64,000 bases of DNA from an uncultured Flavobacteriaceae bacterium (GTDB taxonomy: Bacteria; Bacteroidota; Bacteroidia; Flavobacteriales; Flavobacteriaceae), in NCBI GenBank assembly GCA_947494715.1, contig CANLWG010000001.1, positions 682,001 through 746,000 on the forward strand, given 5' to 3'. Under the pieces are notes generated by a model that did no database searches, was not told the DNA's origin, and saw only the letters and a program-made list of their open reading frames with translations. Positions 1 through 7,579 of the stretch are shown here, one piece after another; position 1 is the first letter of the stretch; the number at the start of each line of letters is the position of its first letter. Made by a program: the position numbers and the translations under genes.

Positions 1-1105
1 CATATCCAATGCCCCCGGCAAGCATAATTACCTTGTCAAAGCCCAGTCTTTGTGTGTCTTCTTGGTGTTCAAAAGTCAAGACCGATCCCGAAATCAAAGG
101 TTGTCCAAATTTGTTTCCAAAATCCGAAGCACCGTTGGAGGCCTTTATTAAAATATCTATGGGGGTCTGATAGAGCCATTTGCGTTCCGGAAAGGCTTTT
201 TCCCAAGGTCTATCTTCTTCCAGCCTAGAATATGCCGTCATATAAACTGCCGTTCCAGCTAAAGGGAGTGAACCTTTTCCACCAGCTAATCTATCACGGA
301 TTTCTCCTCCGGATCCGGTGGCGGCACCATTGAAGGGTTCTACTGTAGTCGGAAAGTTATGGGTTTCCGCTTTAAGGGAAATGACCGATTCAAATTCCTC
401 TTCGTTATAATAATCCGGTTTGTCCGCAACCTTGGGAGCAAACTGTACCACTTTAGGTCCCTTAACAAAAGCAACGTTATCTTTGTAGGCCGAAACGATG
501 TCGTTTGGATTTTCCTGTGAAGTCTTTTTTATCAGTTTAAAAAGGGATGAAGGCATCTCTTTCCCATCAATGATGAAGGTGCCATTGAAGATTTTGTGTC
601 TACAATGCTCGGAATTGACCTGACTGAATCCAAATACTTCGGAATCCGTCAATTTTCTTCCTATTTTTTTGGAAAGTTTTTCCAAATAATCCACTTCCTC
701 ATCATTCAACGCGAGCCCTTCCTTTTCATTATAACCGGAAATATCATCAATTTCCATAACAGGTTCCGGCACAATATCGATATCAAAAATATGCTGTCCG
801 AGTCCATTGAATTTTTGGGAAAGCATGGGGTCGAAACTCATAAAATCGGCTTCCACGGATTGGAACTCTTCAATCCGGATTATTCCGGAGATTCCCATGT
901 TTTGGGTAATTTCCGTGGCATTTGTACTCCAGGGGGTAACCATTGCCGCCCGGGGGCCAACAAAAAAGGCGTCAATTGACGCCATGTTTATCTTGGATTT
1001 GTCCCCGAACAACCAGGTTAATTTTTCTATATCCTTTGGAGAAAGCTCCCGTTTGGTCTGGACCGCAAAAATTTTTGCATCGACCGCTCCGAAAAAGTGA
1101 ATCAT
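1..1105 (-). CDS. purL: Phosphoribosylformylglycinamidine synthase, 5' part (cut by window edge)
   Basis: This is the N-terminal part, about 368 residues, of the large single-chain FGAM synthase of purine biosynthesis. The enzyme converts FGAR, glutamine and ATP to FGAM in the cytoplasm. The reading frame is open from ATG at 1105 to the left edge. It carries two hallmark motifs of the family: QVNSEHCRHKIF in the first half, then KAETHNFPTTVEPFNGAATG followed by SGGEIRD, the nucleotide-binding segment. The family is usually about 1,200-1,300 residues, so roughly two thirds, including the glutaminase domain, lies outside. A -7-like box, TAAATTTG, lies about 33 bases upstream of the ATG. The family call is near certain. 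Confidence 0.95.
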   Translation of the reverse strand, partial: MIHFFGAVDAKIFAVQTKRELSPKDIEKLTWLFGDKSKINMASIDAFFVGPRAAMVTPWSTNATEITQNMGISGIIRIEEFQSVEADFMSFDPMLSQKFNGLGQHIFDIDIVPEPVMEIDDISGYNEKEGLALNDEEVDYLEKLSKKIGRKLTDSEVFGFSQVNSEHCRHKIFNGTFIIDGKEMPSSLFKLIKKTSQENPNDIVSAYKDNVAFVKGPKVVQFAPKVADKPDYYNEEEFESVISLKAETHNFPTTVEPFNGAATGSGGEIRDRLAGGKGSLPLAGTAVYMTAYSRLEEDRPWEKAFPERKWLYQTPIDILIKASNGASDFGNKFGQPLISGSVLTFEHQEDTQRLGFDKVIMLAGGIGY

Positions 1106-1137
1106 TGAACTTAAAAGTTGTTTGATTTAAGAAAGCA

Positions 1138-1145
1138 CAAATTTA
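1138..1145 (-). promoter_or_regulatory. Candidate -7 box for purL
   Basis: Read on the minus strand this is TAAATTTG, an exact match to the Bacteroidetes -7 consensus TAnnTTTG. It sits about 33 bases upstream of the purL ATG. No TTG is found at the expected -33 position, so confidence is limited. Confidence 0.4.
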
Positions 1146-1213
1146 CACCTTTTTGAGCTAAGTTTTTCAGGGAAAAGTTAACAGGTTTTATAGGGATTGT
1201 TGATAATAAATAG

Positions 1214-1246
1214 AGACCCGCCAGATTTTAAAAACCTGGCGGGTCT
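1214..1246 (-). terminator. Intrinsic terminator after the rsmB-like gene
   Basis: A perfect 11-bp stem, AGACCCGCCAG paired with CTGGCGGGTCT, encloses an A/T-rich loop of 11 bases. It begins a few bases after the stop codon of the minus-strand methyltransferase gene. The U-tract is weak, but position and stem strength support termination before purL. Confidence 0.75.
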
Positions 1247-1248
1247 TC

Positions 1249-2460
1249 TCATCTTTTGACCATTAAGGCCATATAAAATCCATCGAATCCACTTTTGGAA
1301 GCGTAGATATGCTTTTCTTCCATAAGCGTAAAGTCTTTCCCTTCCTCAGATTTCAAAAAACCGAATACCTGCTTTTCGTTTTCCTTGGGAAGAATTGAGC
1401 AGGTCACATAAGCCAATTTACCCCCAGGCTTTACAATCTTACTATAGCTAAAAAGTATTTCTCTTTGGGTTTTGGTAATTTTTTCAAGGAATTCCGGTTG
1501 TAACTTCCATTTTGCATCGGGATTACGGCGCAGAACGCCTAATCCGGTACAGGGCGCATCGATTAGGACACGGTCAGCACTGCCGTACAGTTTCTTAATG
1601 ACCTTAGTGGAATCTATTACCCTTGGTTCAATGTTATGGGCGCCATTTCTTCGAGCACGCCTTTTAAGTTCCTTTAGCTTGTTGGCATAGATATCCAGCG
1701 CAATAAGTTGCCCTTTATTTTCCATCAATGCAGCTAGGTGCAAGGTTTTGCCCCCTGCACCGGCGCAGGCATCCACGACCCGCATTCCCGGTTCAACATC
1801 CAAAAAATCCCCGACCAATTGGGAGGAGGCGTCCTGGACTTCGAACCATCCATTTTTAAAAGGTTCCGAACTAAAAACATTGGTACGTTCCTGTAGCTTT
1901 AATGCATTGGGATATCCTTTTATGGGCTCGGTGACGATACCCGTATCCAGAAGTTCCTTTTGCAGTTTATCTTTTGTAGTCTTGAGCGTATTGGCCCTCA
2001 ACACAACATGGGCCTGTTTGTTTAGGGCCGCTATTTCTGCAGTCCACAATTTTTCGCCCAATGCCTTTTCTCCAAGAACGTCTAACCAATCCGGAATTGA
2101 TTCCCGATATTTCCTGATTTTCGAAAGTTCATCAAATTTACCTTTAATACGGCGTTCCGGGGTGGGTACGATCTGTTTCCAATCGGGTAGTTCAATTCCT
2201 TTTAATACGGCCCAAACGGCCCACATTCGGAATAAGTTACCTCTGCTATAGGGTTCCTTTACCTCGGCAATTTCGGCATAGAGACGTTTGTACCGTACCA
2301 TTTCGTAGGTAGTTTCAGCAATAAAACCTCTATCGCGAGACCCCCACCGTTTGTCCCGCCTCAACATTTTTTCAATCACCTTGTCCGCGTATTCACCTTT
2401 GGCGAATATCAAATCAAGGGCATCGATTACGGCAAAAACCAAATTTCTGTGCAATTTCAT
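1249..2460 (-). CDS. RsmB/NOP-family rRNA (cytosine-C5)-methyltransferase
   Basis: An S-adenosylmethionine-dependent RNA m5C methyltransferase of the RsmB/Fmu (NOL1/NOP2/Sun) family, most likely acting on 16S rRNA. The 403-residue protein has a divergent N-terminal region of about 200 residues. The Rossmann methyltransferase core follows: SAM-binding VDACAGAGGKT near residue 229, the DAPCTGLG motif IV near 301, and TCS near 353 with the catalytic cysteine. I chose ATG 2460 (MKLHRN) over a non-ATG start seven codons upstream because family members begin near this point. A minus-strand -7 box, TACCTTTG, lies 19 bases upstream, so the leader is very short. The exact rRNA target is inferred. Confidence 0.88.
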   Translation of the reverse strand: MKLHRNLVFAVIDALDLIFAKGEYADKVIEKMLRRDKRWGSRDRGFIAETTYEMVRYKRLYAEIAEVKEPYSRGNLFRMWAVWAVLKGIELPDWKQIVPTPERRIKGKFDELSKIRKYRESIPDWLDVLGEKALGEKLWTAEIAALNKQAHVVLRANTLKTTKDKLQKELLDTGIVTEPIKGYPNALKLQERTNVFSSEPFKNGWFEVQDASSQLVGDFLDVEPGMRVVDACAGAGGKTLHLAALMENKGQLIALDIYANKLKELKRRARRNGAHNIEPRVIDSTKVIKKLYGSADRVLIDAPCTGLGVLRRNPDAKWKLQPEFLEKITKTQREILFSYSKIVKPGGKLAYVTCSILPKENEKQVFGFLKSEEGKDFTLMEEKHIYASKSGFDGFYMALMVKR

Positions 2461-2478
2461 TCTTAAAAAATAAGGCTG

Positions 2479-2516
2479 CAAAGGTATTGTTTTAGTGGGT
2501 ATTCCCTTTATTTTTG
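2479..2516. promoter_or_regulatory. Overlapping divergent promoters (rsmB-like / YCF48-like)
   Basis: On the plus strand TTG (2487-2489), 19 bases, then TATTTTTG (2509-2516) is a full match to the Bacteroidetes TTG-N19-TAnnTTTG promoter for the gene at 2529. On the minus strand TACCTTTG (2479-2486) is a perfect -7 box for the methyltransferase gene at 2460. The two promoters abut, so polymerases on the two strands would compete. Confidence 0.6.
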
Positions 2517-2528
2517 GGAAACTTTATC

Positions 2529-3566
2529 ATGATGCGATTCATTCCATTAGCTCTGATTTTCCCATTGTTGTTTTCCTGTTCCAATGAGAAAGCAAGAAAC
2601 CCGTTTTCGTCCGTCGAAATTGAAGTAATTTATGAGGATTCCCTAAGCATACGGGCGATAGAAATCATGGGCGGTAGTTTGGCCTTTGCCGCTAATAAGG
2701 GAACTTTTGGGACTATAGATCTAAATACGGGCACGATAAGGACCAATGTGCAACATTTTGATTCCATTACACCGGAATTTAGGGCCATAGCGCATACGGC
2801 CACGGATTTTTTTATGCTTTCCGTTGCTAGTCCGGCATTACTTTACAAAACAGGTGATGGAGGTCGGATGGAATTGGTCTATAAGGAGGAGGGGGATGGA
2901 GTCTTCTACGATGCGATGACCTTTTGGAATAATTTGGAGGGGATAGCCATTGGGGATAGTGCTGAAGGATGTTTTTCCATAATCATTACCAGAGATGGAG
3001 GAAACTCTTGGAATAAACTGTCCTGTAACCTTCTACCTGCAGGTATTAAAGGTGAAGGTGCTTTTGCTGCGAGCAATACAAATATAACAACCATAGAGGA
3101 TAAGACCTGGATTGCAACAACCGAAGGGCGTATTTATTTTTCACCTGATAAAGGGAAGACTTGGGAGGTATATGGAACCCCAATCCAAAGTGGGGAATCT
3201 ACCCAAGGAATCTATTCCATTGATTTTTATAATGAAAGTGTAGGTGTGATTTTTGGTGGAGACTACACCGATCCTGAAAACAACAAGGCGAATAAAGCCA
3301 TAACCAAAGATGGCGGGGAAACTTGGCACTTGTTAGCCGATGGACAAAATCCGCCGTATAAAAGTTGTGTACAATTCGTCCCCAATTCTAAGGGAAAAGA
3401 AATGGTAGCCCTTGGCTTTACAGGAATATCGTATTCCAGTGATTGGGGAGAAACTTGGAAAACGGTATCGGATGACCCCTTTTACACCTTCCGATTTTAT
3501 AATGATTCCATTGCCTATGCCGCAGGAAAGGGGAGAGTAGCAAAATTATTATTCCGAGCAAAGTGA
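2529..3566 (+). CDS. YCF48/BNR-repeat-like secreted lipoprotein
   Basis: A lipoprotein with a type II signal peptide (hydrophobic core ending LLFSC) followed by a beta-propeller made of BNR/Asp-box-type repeats. These include ITRDGGNSWNKL, FSPDKGKTWEVYG, ITKDGGETWHL and YSSDWGETWKTV, each of the form SxDxGxTW. The layout matches YCF48-like proteins that NCBI often labels oxidoreductase in flavobacteria. A catalytic role is not visible; binding or scaffold function at the cell envelope is more likely. Start is ATG 2529 or 2532. The stop codon lies inside the left arm of a long hairpin shared with the convergent gene. Confidence 0.75.
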   Translation: MMRFIPLALIFPLLFSCSNEKARNPFSSVEIEVIYEDSLSIRAIEIMGGSLAFAANKGTFGTIDLNTGTIRTNVQHFDSITPEFRAIAHTATDFFMLSVASPALLYKTGDGGRMELVYKEEGDGVFYDAMTFWNNLEGIAIGDSAEGCFSIIITRDGGNSWNKLSCNLLPAGIKGEGAFAASNTNITTIEDKTWIATTEGRIYFSPDKGKTWEVYGTPIQSGESTQGIYSIDFYNESVGVIFGGDYTDPENNKANKAITKDGGETWHLLADGQNPPYKSCVQFVPNSKGKEMVALGFTGISYSSDWGETWKTVSDDPFYTFRFYNDSIAYAAGKGRVAKLLFRAK

Positions 3567-3605
3567 GGCTTTTTAGCATTAACCAGACCTTACTTTGCTC
3601 GGAAT
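3551..3605. terminator. 18-bp inverted repeat between convergent genes
   Basis: Left arm 3551-3568 and right arm 3588-3605 pair over 18 bp with one G-T wobble, around a 19-base loop. The left arm covers the stop codon of the plus-strand gene, and the right arm ends 10 bases before the stop of the minus-strand gene. There is no long T-run, so this is either a bidirectional terminator or a 3'-end stabilising hairpin. Confidence 0.6.
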
Positions 3606-3615
3606 AAGATATCAA

Positions 3616-3966
3616 CTATACATTCACTATCATGTAGCCCCTACCATATTTTTTATACCAAACACCTCGGTATTTGTATAACTTTCTTCCATTGATACGA
3701 ACAACCTTATTCCCTCTTGGCAAGTGCCTTACTTTGATGCCTATGGGCGCGGCACATACCACATATCTTCCGGCTCTAGATCGGTACCAGACCCCATTTG
3801 AAATATAAAAGTTTGCACCTTTATGAACCACAAGTTTTGGTTGATGAACGGTAGAAACCACCGCTCCAATGCGTGGATACACTTTTACGACCCTTTTTTG
3901 GGCATTTACGGTCAATAAGGTACCGAACAGTATCATAATTAGTAAAATTGACTTTAGATTCTTCAT
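3616..3966 (-). CDS. Small secreted protein, DUF6515-like
   Basis: A 116-residue protein with a Sec signal peptide (MKNLKSILLIMILFGTLL, then cleavage near VNAQ) and a basic, tyrosine-rich mature part. The mature part has two repeated NGVWYR / RGVWYKK stretches that recall small periplasmic DUF6515-type proteins. Function is unknown. The start ATG 3966 is preferred over 3999 because it places the signal peptide directly at the N-terminus. It is the only gene between a strong palindromic terminator upstream (4047-4074) and the convergent hairpin downstream, so it is probably its own transcript. Confidence 0.6.
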   Translation of the reverse strand: MKNLKSILLIMILFGTLLTVNAQKRVVKVYPRIGAVVSTVHQPKLVVHKGANFYISNGVWYRSRAGRYVVCAAPIGIKVRHLPRGNKVVRINGRKLYKYRGVWYKKYGRGYMIVNV

Positions 3967-4046
3967 AACATAAATTTTATGACCTGGCTTAATTTCCAAG
4001 TCCGGTTTACATCTTTTTGACTGTTACCGGATGGGATGGTTTAATT

Positions 4047-4074
4047 AAAAAGGGCGCTATATAGCGCCCTTTTT
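4047..4074. terminator. Perfect palindromic terminator
   Basis: A 28-base perfect palindrome: AAAAAGGGCGCTAT and its reverse complement, so with A-tract and T-tract on both sides of a GC-rich stem. It lies about 30 bases past the stop of the minus-strand Spy-like gene and ends the sigma-factor operon. Confidence 0.85.
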
Positions 4075-4102
4075 ATGTTTTTCATCGAATTCTTTGTTCG
4101 CA

Positions 4103-4555
4103 TTAGCCACCACTGCGCCTTCTGTCCCGCATTTCTTTCAGCAACCGTTTTTTAAAGTCCTCCTCGGCCTTTATGAGAAGAAATGTTTTTTTGGAAGTAA
4201 TTGCTTTGCTCATTTTCTCCATGAAGGCGACGTTCAATTGATGCTTTTCGTTTTCCAAGGCAATCAAATCATTAAGAAGAGCATCGGCCTCTTTTTCGGA
4301 CAATGCATCAAAATCCAAAAGTCTGGCACGAATTTCCCGTCTTTCCTTTCTTTTAATGGTTTCAATTTTGTCTTCATGTTCATTGTAAATGGGCCAAAAA
4401 ACTTGGGCCTCCTCGGAAGTCAGATTCAAGCGCTCTGTAATAAAGGCCACTTTGAGTGTTTTAATCTTATCCCTAATCGGTCTATTCTGCCCATAAAAGA
4501 CTGTAGTAGCCAGCAGAAGCAAGATTAATATCCGTATTTTATTGTTCGTATTCAT
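4103..4555 (-). CDS. Spy/CpxP-like periplasmic protein of the ECF module
   Basis: A 150-residue protein with an N-terminal signal peptide (ILILLLLATTVFYGQ) and a highly charged helical remainder. The segment LNLTSEEAQVFWPIYNEHED is typical of flavobacterial proteins annotated as sensor of ECF-type sigma factor, with Spy/LTXXQ-like character. It overlaps the preceding membrane protein gene by 17 bases, and that gene follows an ECF sigma factor, so all three are probably co-transcribed. A periplasmic stress-sensing role is inferred from family and context, not shown by a motif with known chemistry. Confidence 0.72.
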   Translation of the reverse strand: MNTNNKIRILILLLLATTVFYGQNRPIRDKIKTLKVAFITERLNLTSEEAQVFWPIYNEHEDKIETIKRKERREIRARLLDFDALSEKEADALLNDLIALENEKHQLNVAFMEKMSKAITSKKTFLLIKAEEDFKKRLLKEMRDRRRSGG

Positions 4556-5060
4556 CGAATTCTAGGTTTAGTTCATCCATATCATCTACGGTATCGTCCA
4601 AATATTCCATGATGTTTTCGTCGTTGATTTGATTTTCCAAAATATCATTGATTTCCAATTCCTCCACGGAAATGACCTCGGCTATTTCATAAGAGCTTAA
4701 TCCTATATCATTGTTCTCCAAATAGTTTTCCAAATCGGAATTGGCCAAGTCCCCAAAGGTAAACTCATCATCTTGATTTAAGCGCAACCCGAAAACTAAC
4801 ACCAGAATGGCAGCAACTGAAGCTGCTGCATAATAGAACTTCATGTAAGGTCTCAACTTCATGACCTTTGTCTCTTTCCCATCTATTTTTTGAGCTATTT
4901 TTTTATTTAGATTTTCAAAATAGTCTTTAGGCACTTTAAAATTATCGTTTGCAGGTAGATGCATCTCTTCCTCGGACAATTTTTGCTTCATCTTATCGGT
5001 GAAGCTGTCAAAGTAGCCCTCAGGTGCTTTGAAATCTTGTTTTTTATATTTTTTGTCCAT
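4539..5060 (-). CDS. Putative anti-sigma-like single-pass membrane protein
   Basis: A 173-residue protein. The cytoplasmic N-terminal half has two copies of a short motif, FKAPEGYFDSF and FKVPKDYFENL. One transmembrane helix (FYYAAASVAAILVLVFGL, about residues 75-93) follows, then a very acidic C-terminal tail. This layout and its position directly behind an ECF sigma factor gene (33-base gap) suggest it holds the sigma factor at the membrane. No classical zinc-binding ZAS motif (HxxxCxxC) is present, so the anti-sigma role is inference. Confidence 0.65.
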   Translation of the reverse strand: MDKKYKKQDFKAPEGYFDSFTDKMKQKLSEEEMHLPANDNFKVPKDYFENLNKKIAQKIDGKETKVMKLRPYMKFYYAAASVAAILVLVFGLRLNQDDEFTFGDLANSDLENYLENNDIGLSSYEIAEVISVEELEINDILENQINDENIMEYLDDTVDDMDELNLEFDEYEQ

Positions 5061-5093
5061 GCCCTTATTTTGACTTTCAGCGTTTTAAAAAGT

Positions 5094-5636
5094 TTAATCC
5101 CCTTTTAAGGAAGTTTCTATTTTCTTTACGGCTAGGTGATAGGAAGCTTTTAGTGCACCCACGGAGGTTTCCAATATCTCGGAGATTTCCTCATACTTCA
5201 ATTCCTGAAAATACTTCATATTGAAGACCAGTTTCTGCTTTTCCGGTAAGGCCGCAATGGCCTTTTGTAATTTCAGCTGAATCTCATCGCCCTCAAAATA
5301 CACATCGGCTTCCAGATTTCCTATCATTCTTTCCTGCAATTCAACATCGCTCAGCCCCAATTTTCTTGATTTGGCCTTCAAAAAGGTCAACGCCTCATTG
5401 GTCGCGATACGGTACATCCAAGAATACAATTTACTGTCACCTTTAAAACCCGCAATATTTTTAAAAACCTTAATGAAGGTGTTTTGTAGCACATCGTCCG
5501 CATCGTCATGATTCAATACCATCCTACGGATATGCCAATATAGCCGTTCCTTATAGGTGTTGATAAGCACCTCAAAGGACTGGGATTGGGTTTCCTTTTG
5601 TTTTAGTTGCTGAACTAAGGTCTCTTCCGAAATCAA
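5094..5636 (-). CDS. ECF-type RNA polymerase sigma factor
   Basis: A 180-residue sigma-70 family factor. Region 2 spans about residues 30-58, with HDDADDVLQNTFIKVF as the core-binding/-10 recognition helix. Region 4 spans about 132-176, with LPEKQKLVFNMKYF followed by the helix-turn-helix EEISEILETSVGALKASYHL. The start is TTG at 5636: the frame runs to a stop 17 codons upstream without any ATG, and homologues begin with the same MISEE sequence. It leads a three-gene operon with a membrane protein and a Spy-like protein. Target promoters are unknown. Confidence 0.9.
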   Translation of the reverse strand: MISEETLVQQLKQKETQSQSFEVLINTYKERLYWHIRRMVLNHDDADDVLQNTFIKVFKNIAGFKGDSKLYSWMYRIATNEALTFLKAKSRKLGLSDVELQERMIGNLEADVYFEGDEIQLKLQKAIAALPEKQKLVFNMKYFQELKYEEISEILETSVGALKASYHLAVKKIETSLKGD

Positions 5637-5722
5637 ATTAATTTTCTTCGATATGTCTTTTGGACTATAAAAATAGGAAAAGGTTTAAGCTTATCGATCA
5701 ACTGCCTTTCTAAAGACAAAAT

Positions 5723-5742
5723 AGGGAATAAAACCTATTCCC
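5723..5742 (-). terminator. Weak hairpin after the ABC exporter gene
   Basis: GGGAATA pairs with TATTCCC around a 5-base loop, and on the minus strand is followed by TATTTTGTC. It lies just past the exporter stop codon at 5753. The stem is short, so it is only a candidate. Confidence 0.4.
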
Positions 5743-5752
5743 CGCCATGGCT

Positions 5753-7579
5753 TTAGGAAGCCAAGGATTGCATTTCCACCAATTTCTTGTAAACTCCCTT
5801 TTTGGAAAGTAATTCGGCATGGGAACCTTGCTCAACGATTTCCCCTTTTTGCAGTACCACAATACTGTCTGCATTTTGGATGGTGGAAAGCCTATGGGCA
5901 ATAACAATGGAAGTACGGTTCTGCATCATTTTTTCGAGGGCTTCCTGTACCAAACGTTCACTCTCCGTATCCAGTGCTGAAGTGGCCTCATCCAAAATCA
6001 TGATAGGTGGATTCTTTAAAACTGCTCTGGCAATGGACAAACGCTGTTTTTGTCCCCCGCTTAATTTATTTCCGCTATCACCAATATTGGTATCATAACC
6101 TTCCGGCAACTCGGCAATGAAATCATGGGCATTGGCAATCTTTGCAGCTTCAACGATTTCTTGGTCCGTGGCGTTTTCCTTCCCAAGGGAAATATTGTTT
6201 TTTACGGTGTCGTTGAACAGAATGGAATCCTGAGTGACCAGGCCCATAAGATCACGGAGTGATTTTTTGGTCAAATCCCTGATATTAGCTCCATCTATTG
6301 TGATTTCGCCCTCGTTTACATCATAAAAACGGGTTACAAGGTTGGCAATAGTGCTTTTTCCACTACCGGACTGACCAACAAGGGCCACTGTATGTCCCTT
6401 TGGCACAGTGAGGTTAAAATTTTTCAGCACATACTCGTCCTCATATTTAAAGGAAGCATTTTTTAGGACAATTCCTATATTGAAATCTATCTTTTCCAGG
6501 GCATCCGGTTTGTCCATAATCGGGTTTTCGGTTTCTAGAACCTGTAACACCCGTTCCGCAGCGGCATTACCTTTCTTTACCCCATAGGAAGCTTTGCTAA
6601 TGGCCTTGGCGGGAGTTAGTATATTGTACGCCAAGCCCATATAGGCAATGAAGGAAGCGGCGTCTAAAGTCTCATCCACCAAAACCATTTTCCCTCCAAA
6701 CCAGAGCAACACGCCGATGACCAAAATGCCCAAAAACTCACCCGTGGGCGAGGCCAAGTTTTGACGGTTCAATAATGTATTGGAAAATCTAAAAAAGCGA
6801 TCCGTGGATGATTTAAATGTTTTATAAAATCGTGATTCTGCATTAAAGGCCTTTATCACCCGAAGTCCACCCAAAGTTTCTTCCACAATAGACAGGAATT
6901 CGCCTTGTTCTTTTTGCACCCGATCCGATTTTTTTTTCAGGGATTTTCCTATTCGTGAAATCAAGGCCCCTGCAACGGGAATGAAAATAAAGACAAAAAG
7001 TGTAAGCTTTACACTGATGAGGAACATTACAATAATGGTGAACAAAATTGTCAAGGGTTCTCGAACAATAAGCTCCAAGACCGAAAGGAAGGAATGTTGA
7101 ATTTCCAGGACATCCGAAGTAATCCGTGCAATTACATCGCCCTTTCGTTTTTCAGAGTAGTAGGAGATAGGTAGTTCCGTAATTTTTTGATACATCCTGT
7201 TTCGGATATCCTTTAAAACACCATTTCTGAGGAAGGTGATAAAATACATGGCCAGGTAGTTGAACACATTTTTCAATAAAAAGAGTGTCAATACCAGACC
7301 TATGACCAGGACCAATCCTTTCATTTGGTCATCGCCGGAATATTGGGTGACCTGGTAGTTCATATAGTCCATGAAATAGTCCTTGGCCTTTCCGATTCCT
7401 TGAAAAACGGGAGGTTCGGTAAGTTGCTTGGTCTTGTCGAACAAGACGTTGAGCATGGGAATCAAAGCAGCAAAGGAGAGCGCGCTGAACAGGGCATAGA
7501 GGATATTGAAGAAAATATTAAGGAAACCATATTTCTTATAGGGCTTCGCAAAGCGAAGAATTTTTTTGAAATACTCCAT
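5753..7579 (-). CDS. MsbA-like ABC exporter (fused membrane and ATPase domains)
   Basis: A 608-residue half-transporter that probably exports lipid A-type lipids or hydrophobic compounds across the inner membrane as a homodimer. The first 330 residues carry six predicted transmembrane helices and the exporter coupling segment. The nucleotide-binding domain has Walker A GQSGSGKST, the signature LSGGQKQR, Walker B IMILDEATSALD and the H-loop IAHRLST. Its ATG shares one base with the TAA of the mutase gene (TAATG), implying translational coupling. MsbA is the closest well-known relative; the substrate cannot be read from sequence. Confidence 0.88.
   Translation of the reverse strand: MEYFKKILRFAKPYKKYGFLNIFFNILYALFSALSFAALIPMLNVLFDKTKQLTEPPVFQGIGKAKDYFMDYMNYQVTQYSGDDQMKGLVLVIGLVLTLFLLKNVFNYLAMYFITFLRNGVLKDIRNRMYQKITELPISYYSEKRKGDVIARITSDVLEIQHSFLSVLELIVREPLTILFTIIVMFLISVKLTLFVFIFIPVAGALISRIGKSLKKKSDRVQKEQGEFLSIVEETLGGLRVIKAFNAESRFYKTFKSSTDRFFRFSNTLLNRQNLASPTGEFLGILVIGVLLWFGGKMVLVDETLDAASFIAYMGLAYNILTPAKAISKASYGVKKGNAAAERVLQVLETENPIMDKPDALEKIDFNIGIVLKNASFKYEDEYVLKNFNLTVPKGHTVALVGQSGSGKSTIANLVTRFYDVNEGEITIDGANIRDLTKKSLRDLMGLVTQDSILFNDTVKNNISLGKENATDQEIVEAAKIANAHDFIAELPEGYDTNIGDSGNKLSGGQKQRLSIARAVLKNPPIMILDEATSALDTESERLVQEALEKMMQNRTSIVIAHRLSTIQNADSIVVLQKGEIVEQGSHAELLSKKGVYKKLVEMQSLAS

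Noticed and set aside
596-979. Plus-strand open frame opposite purL
   Set aside because: It is the antisense shadow of a gene with clear FGAM synthase motifs; no family character of its own.
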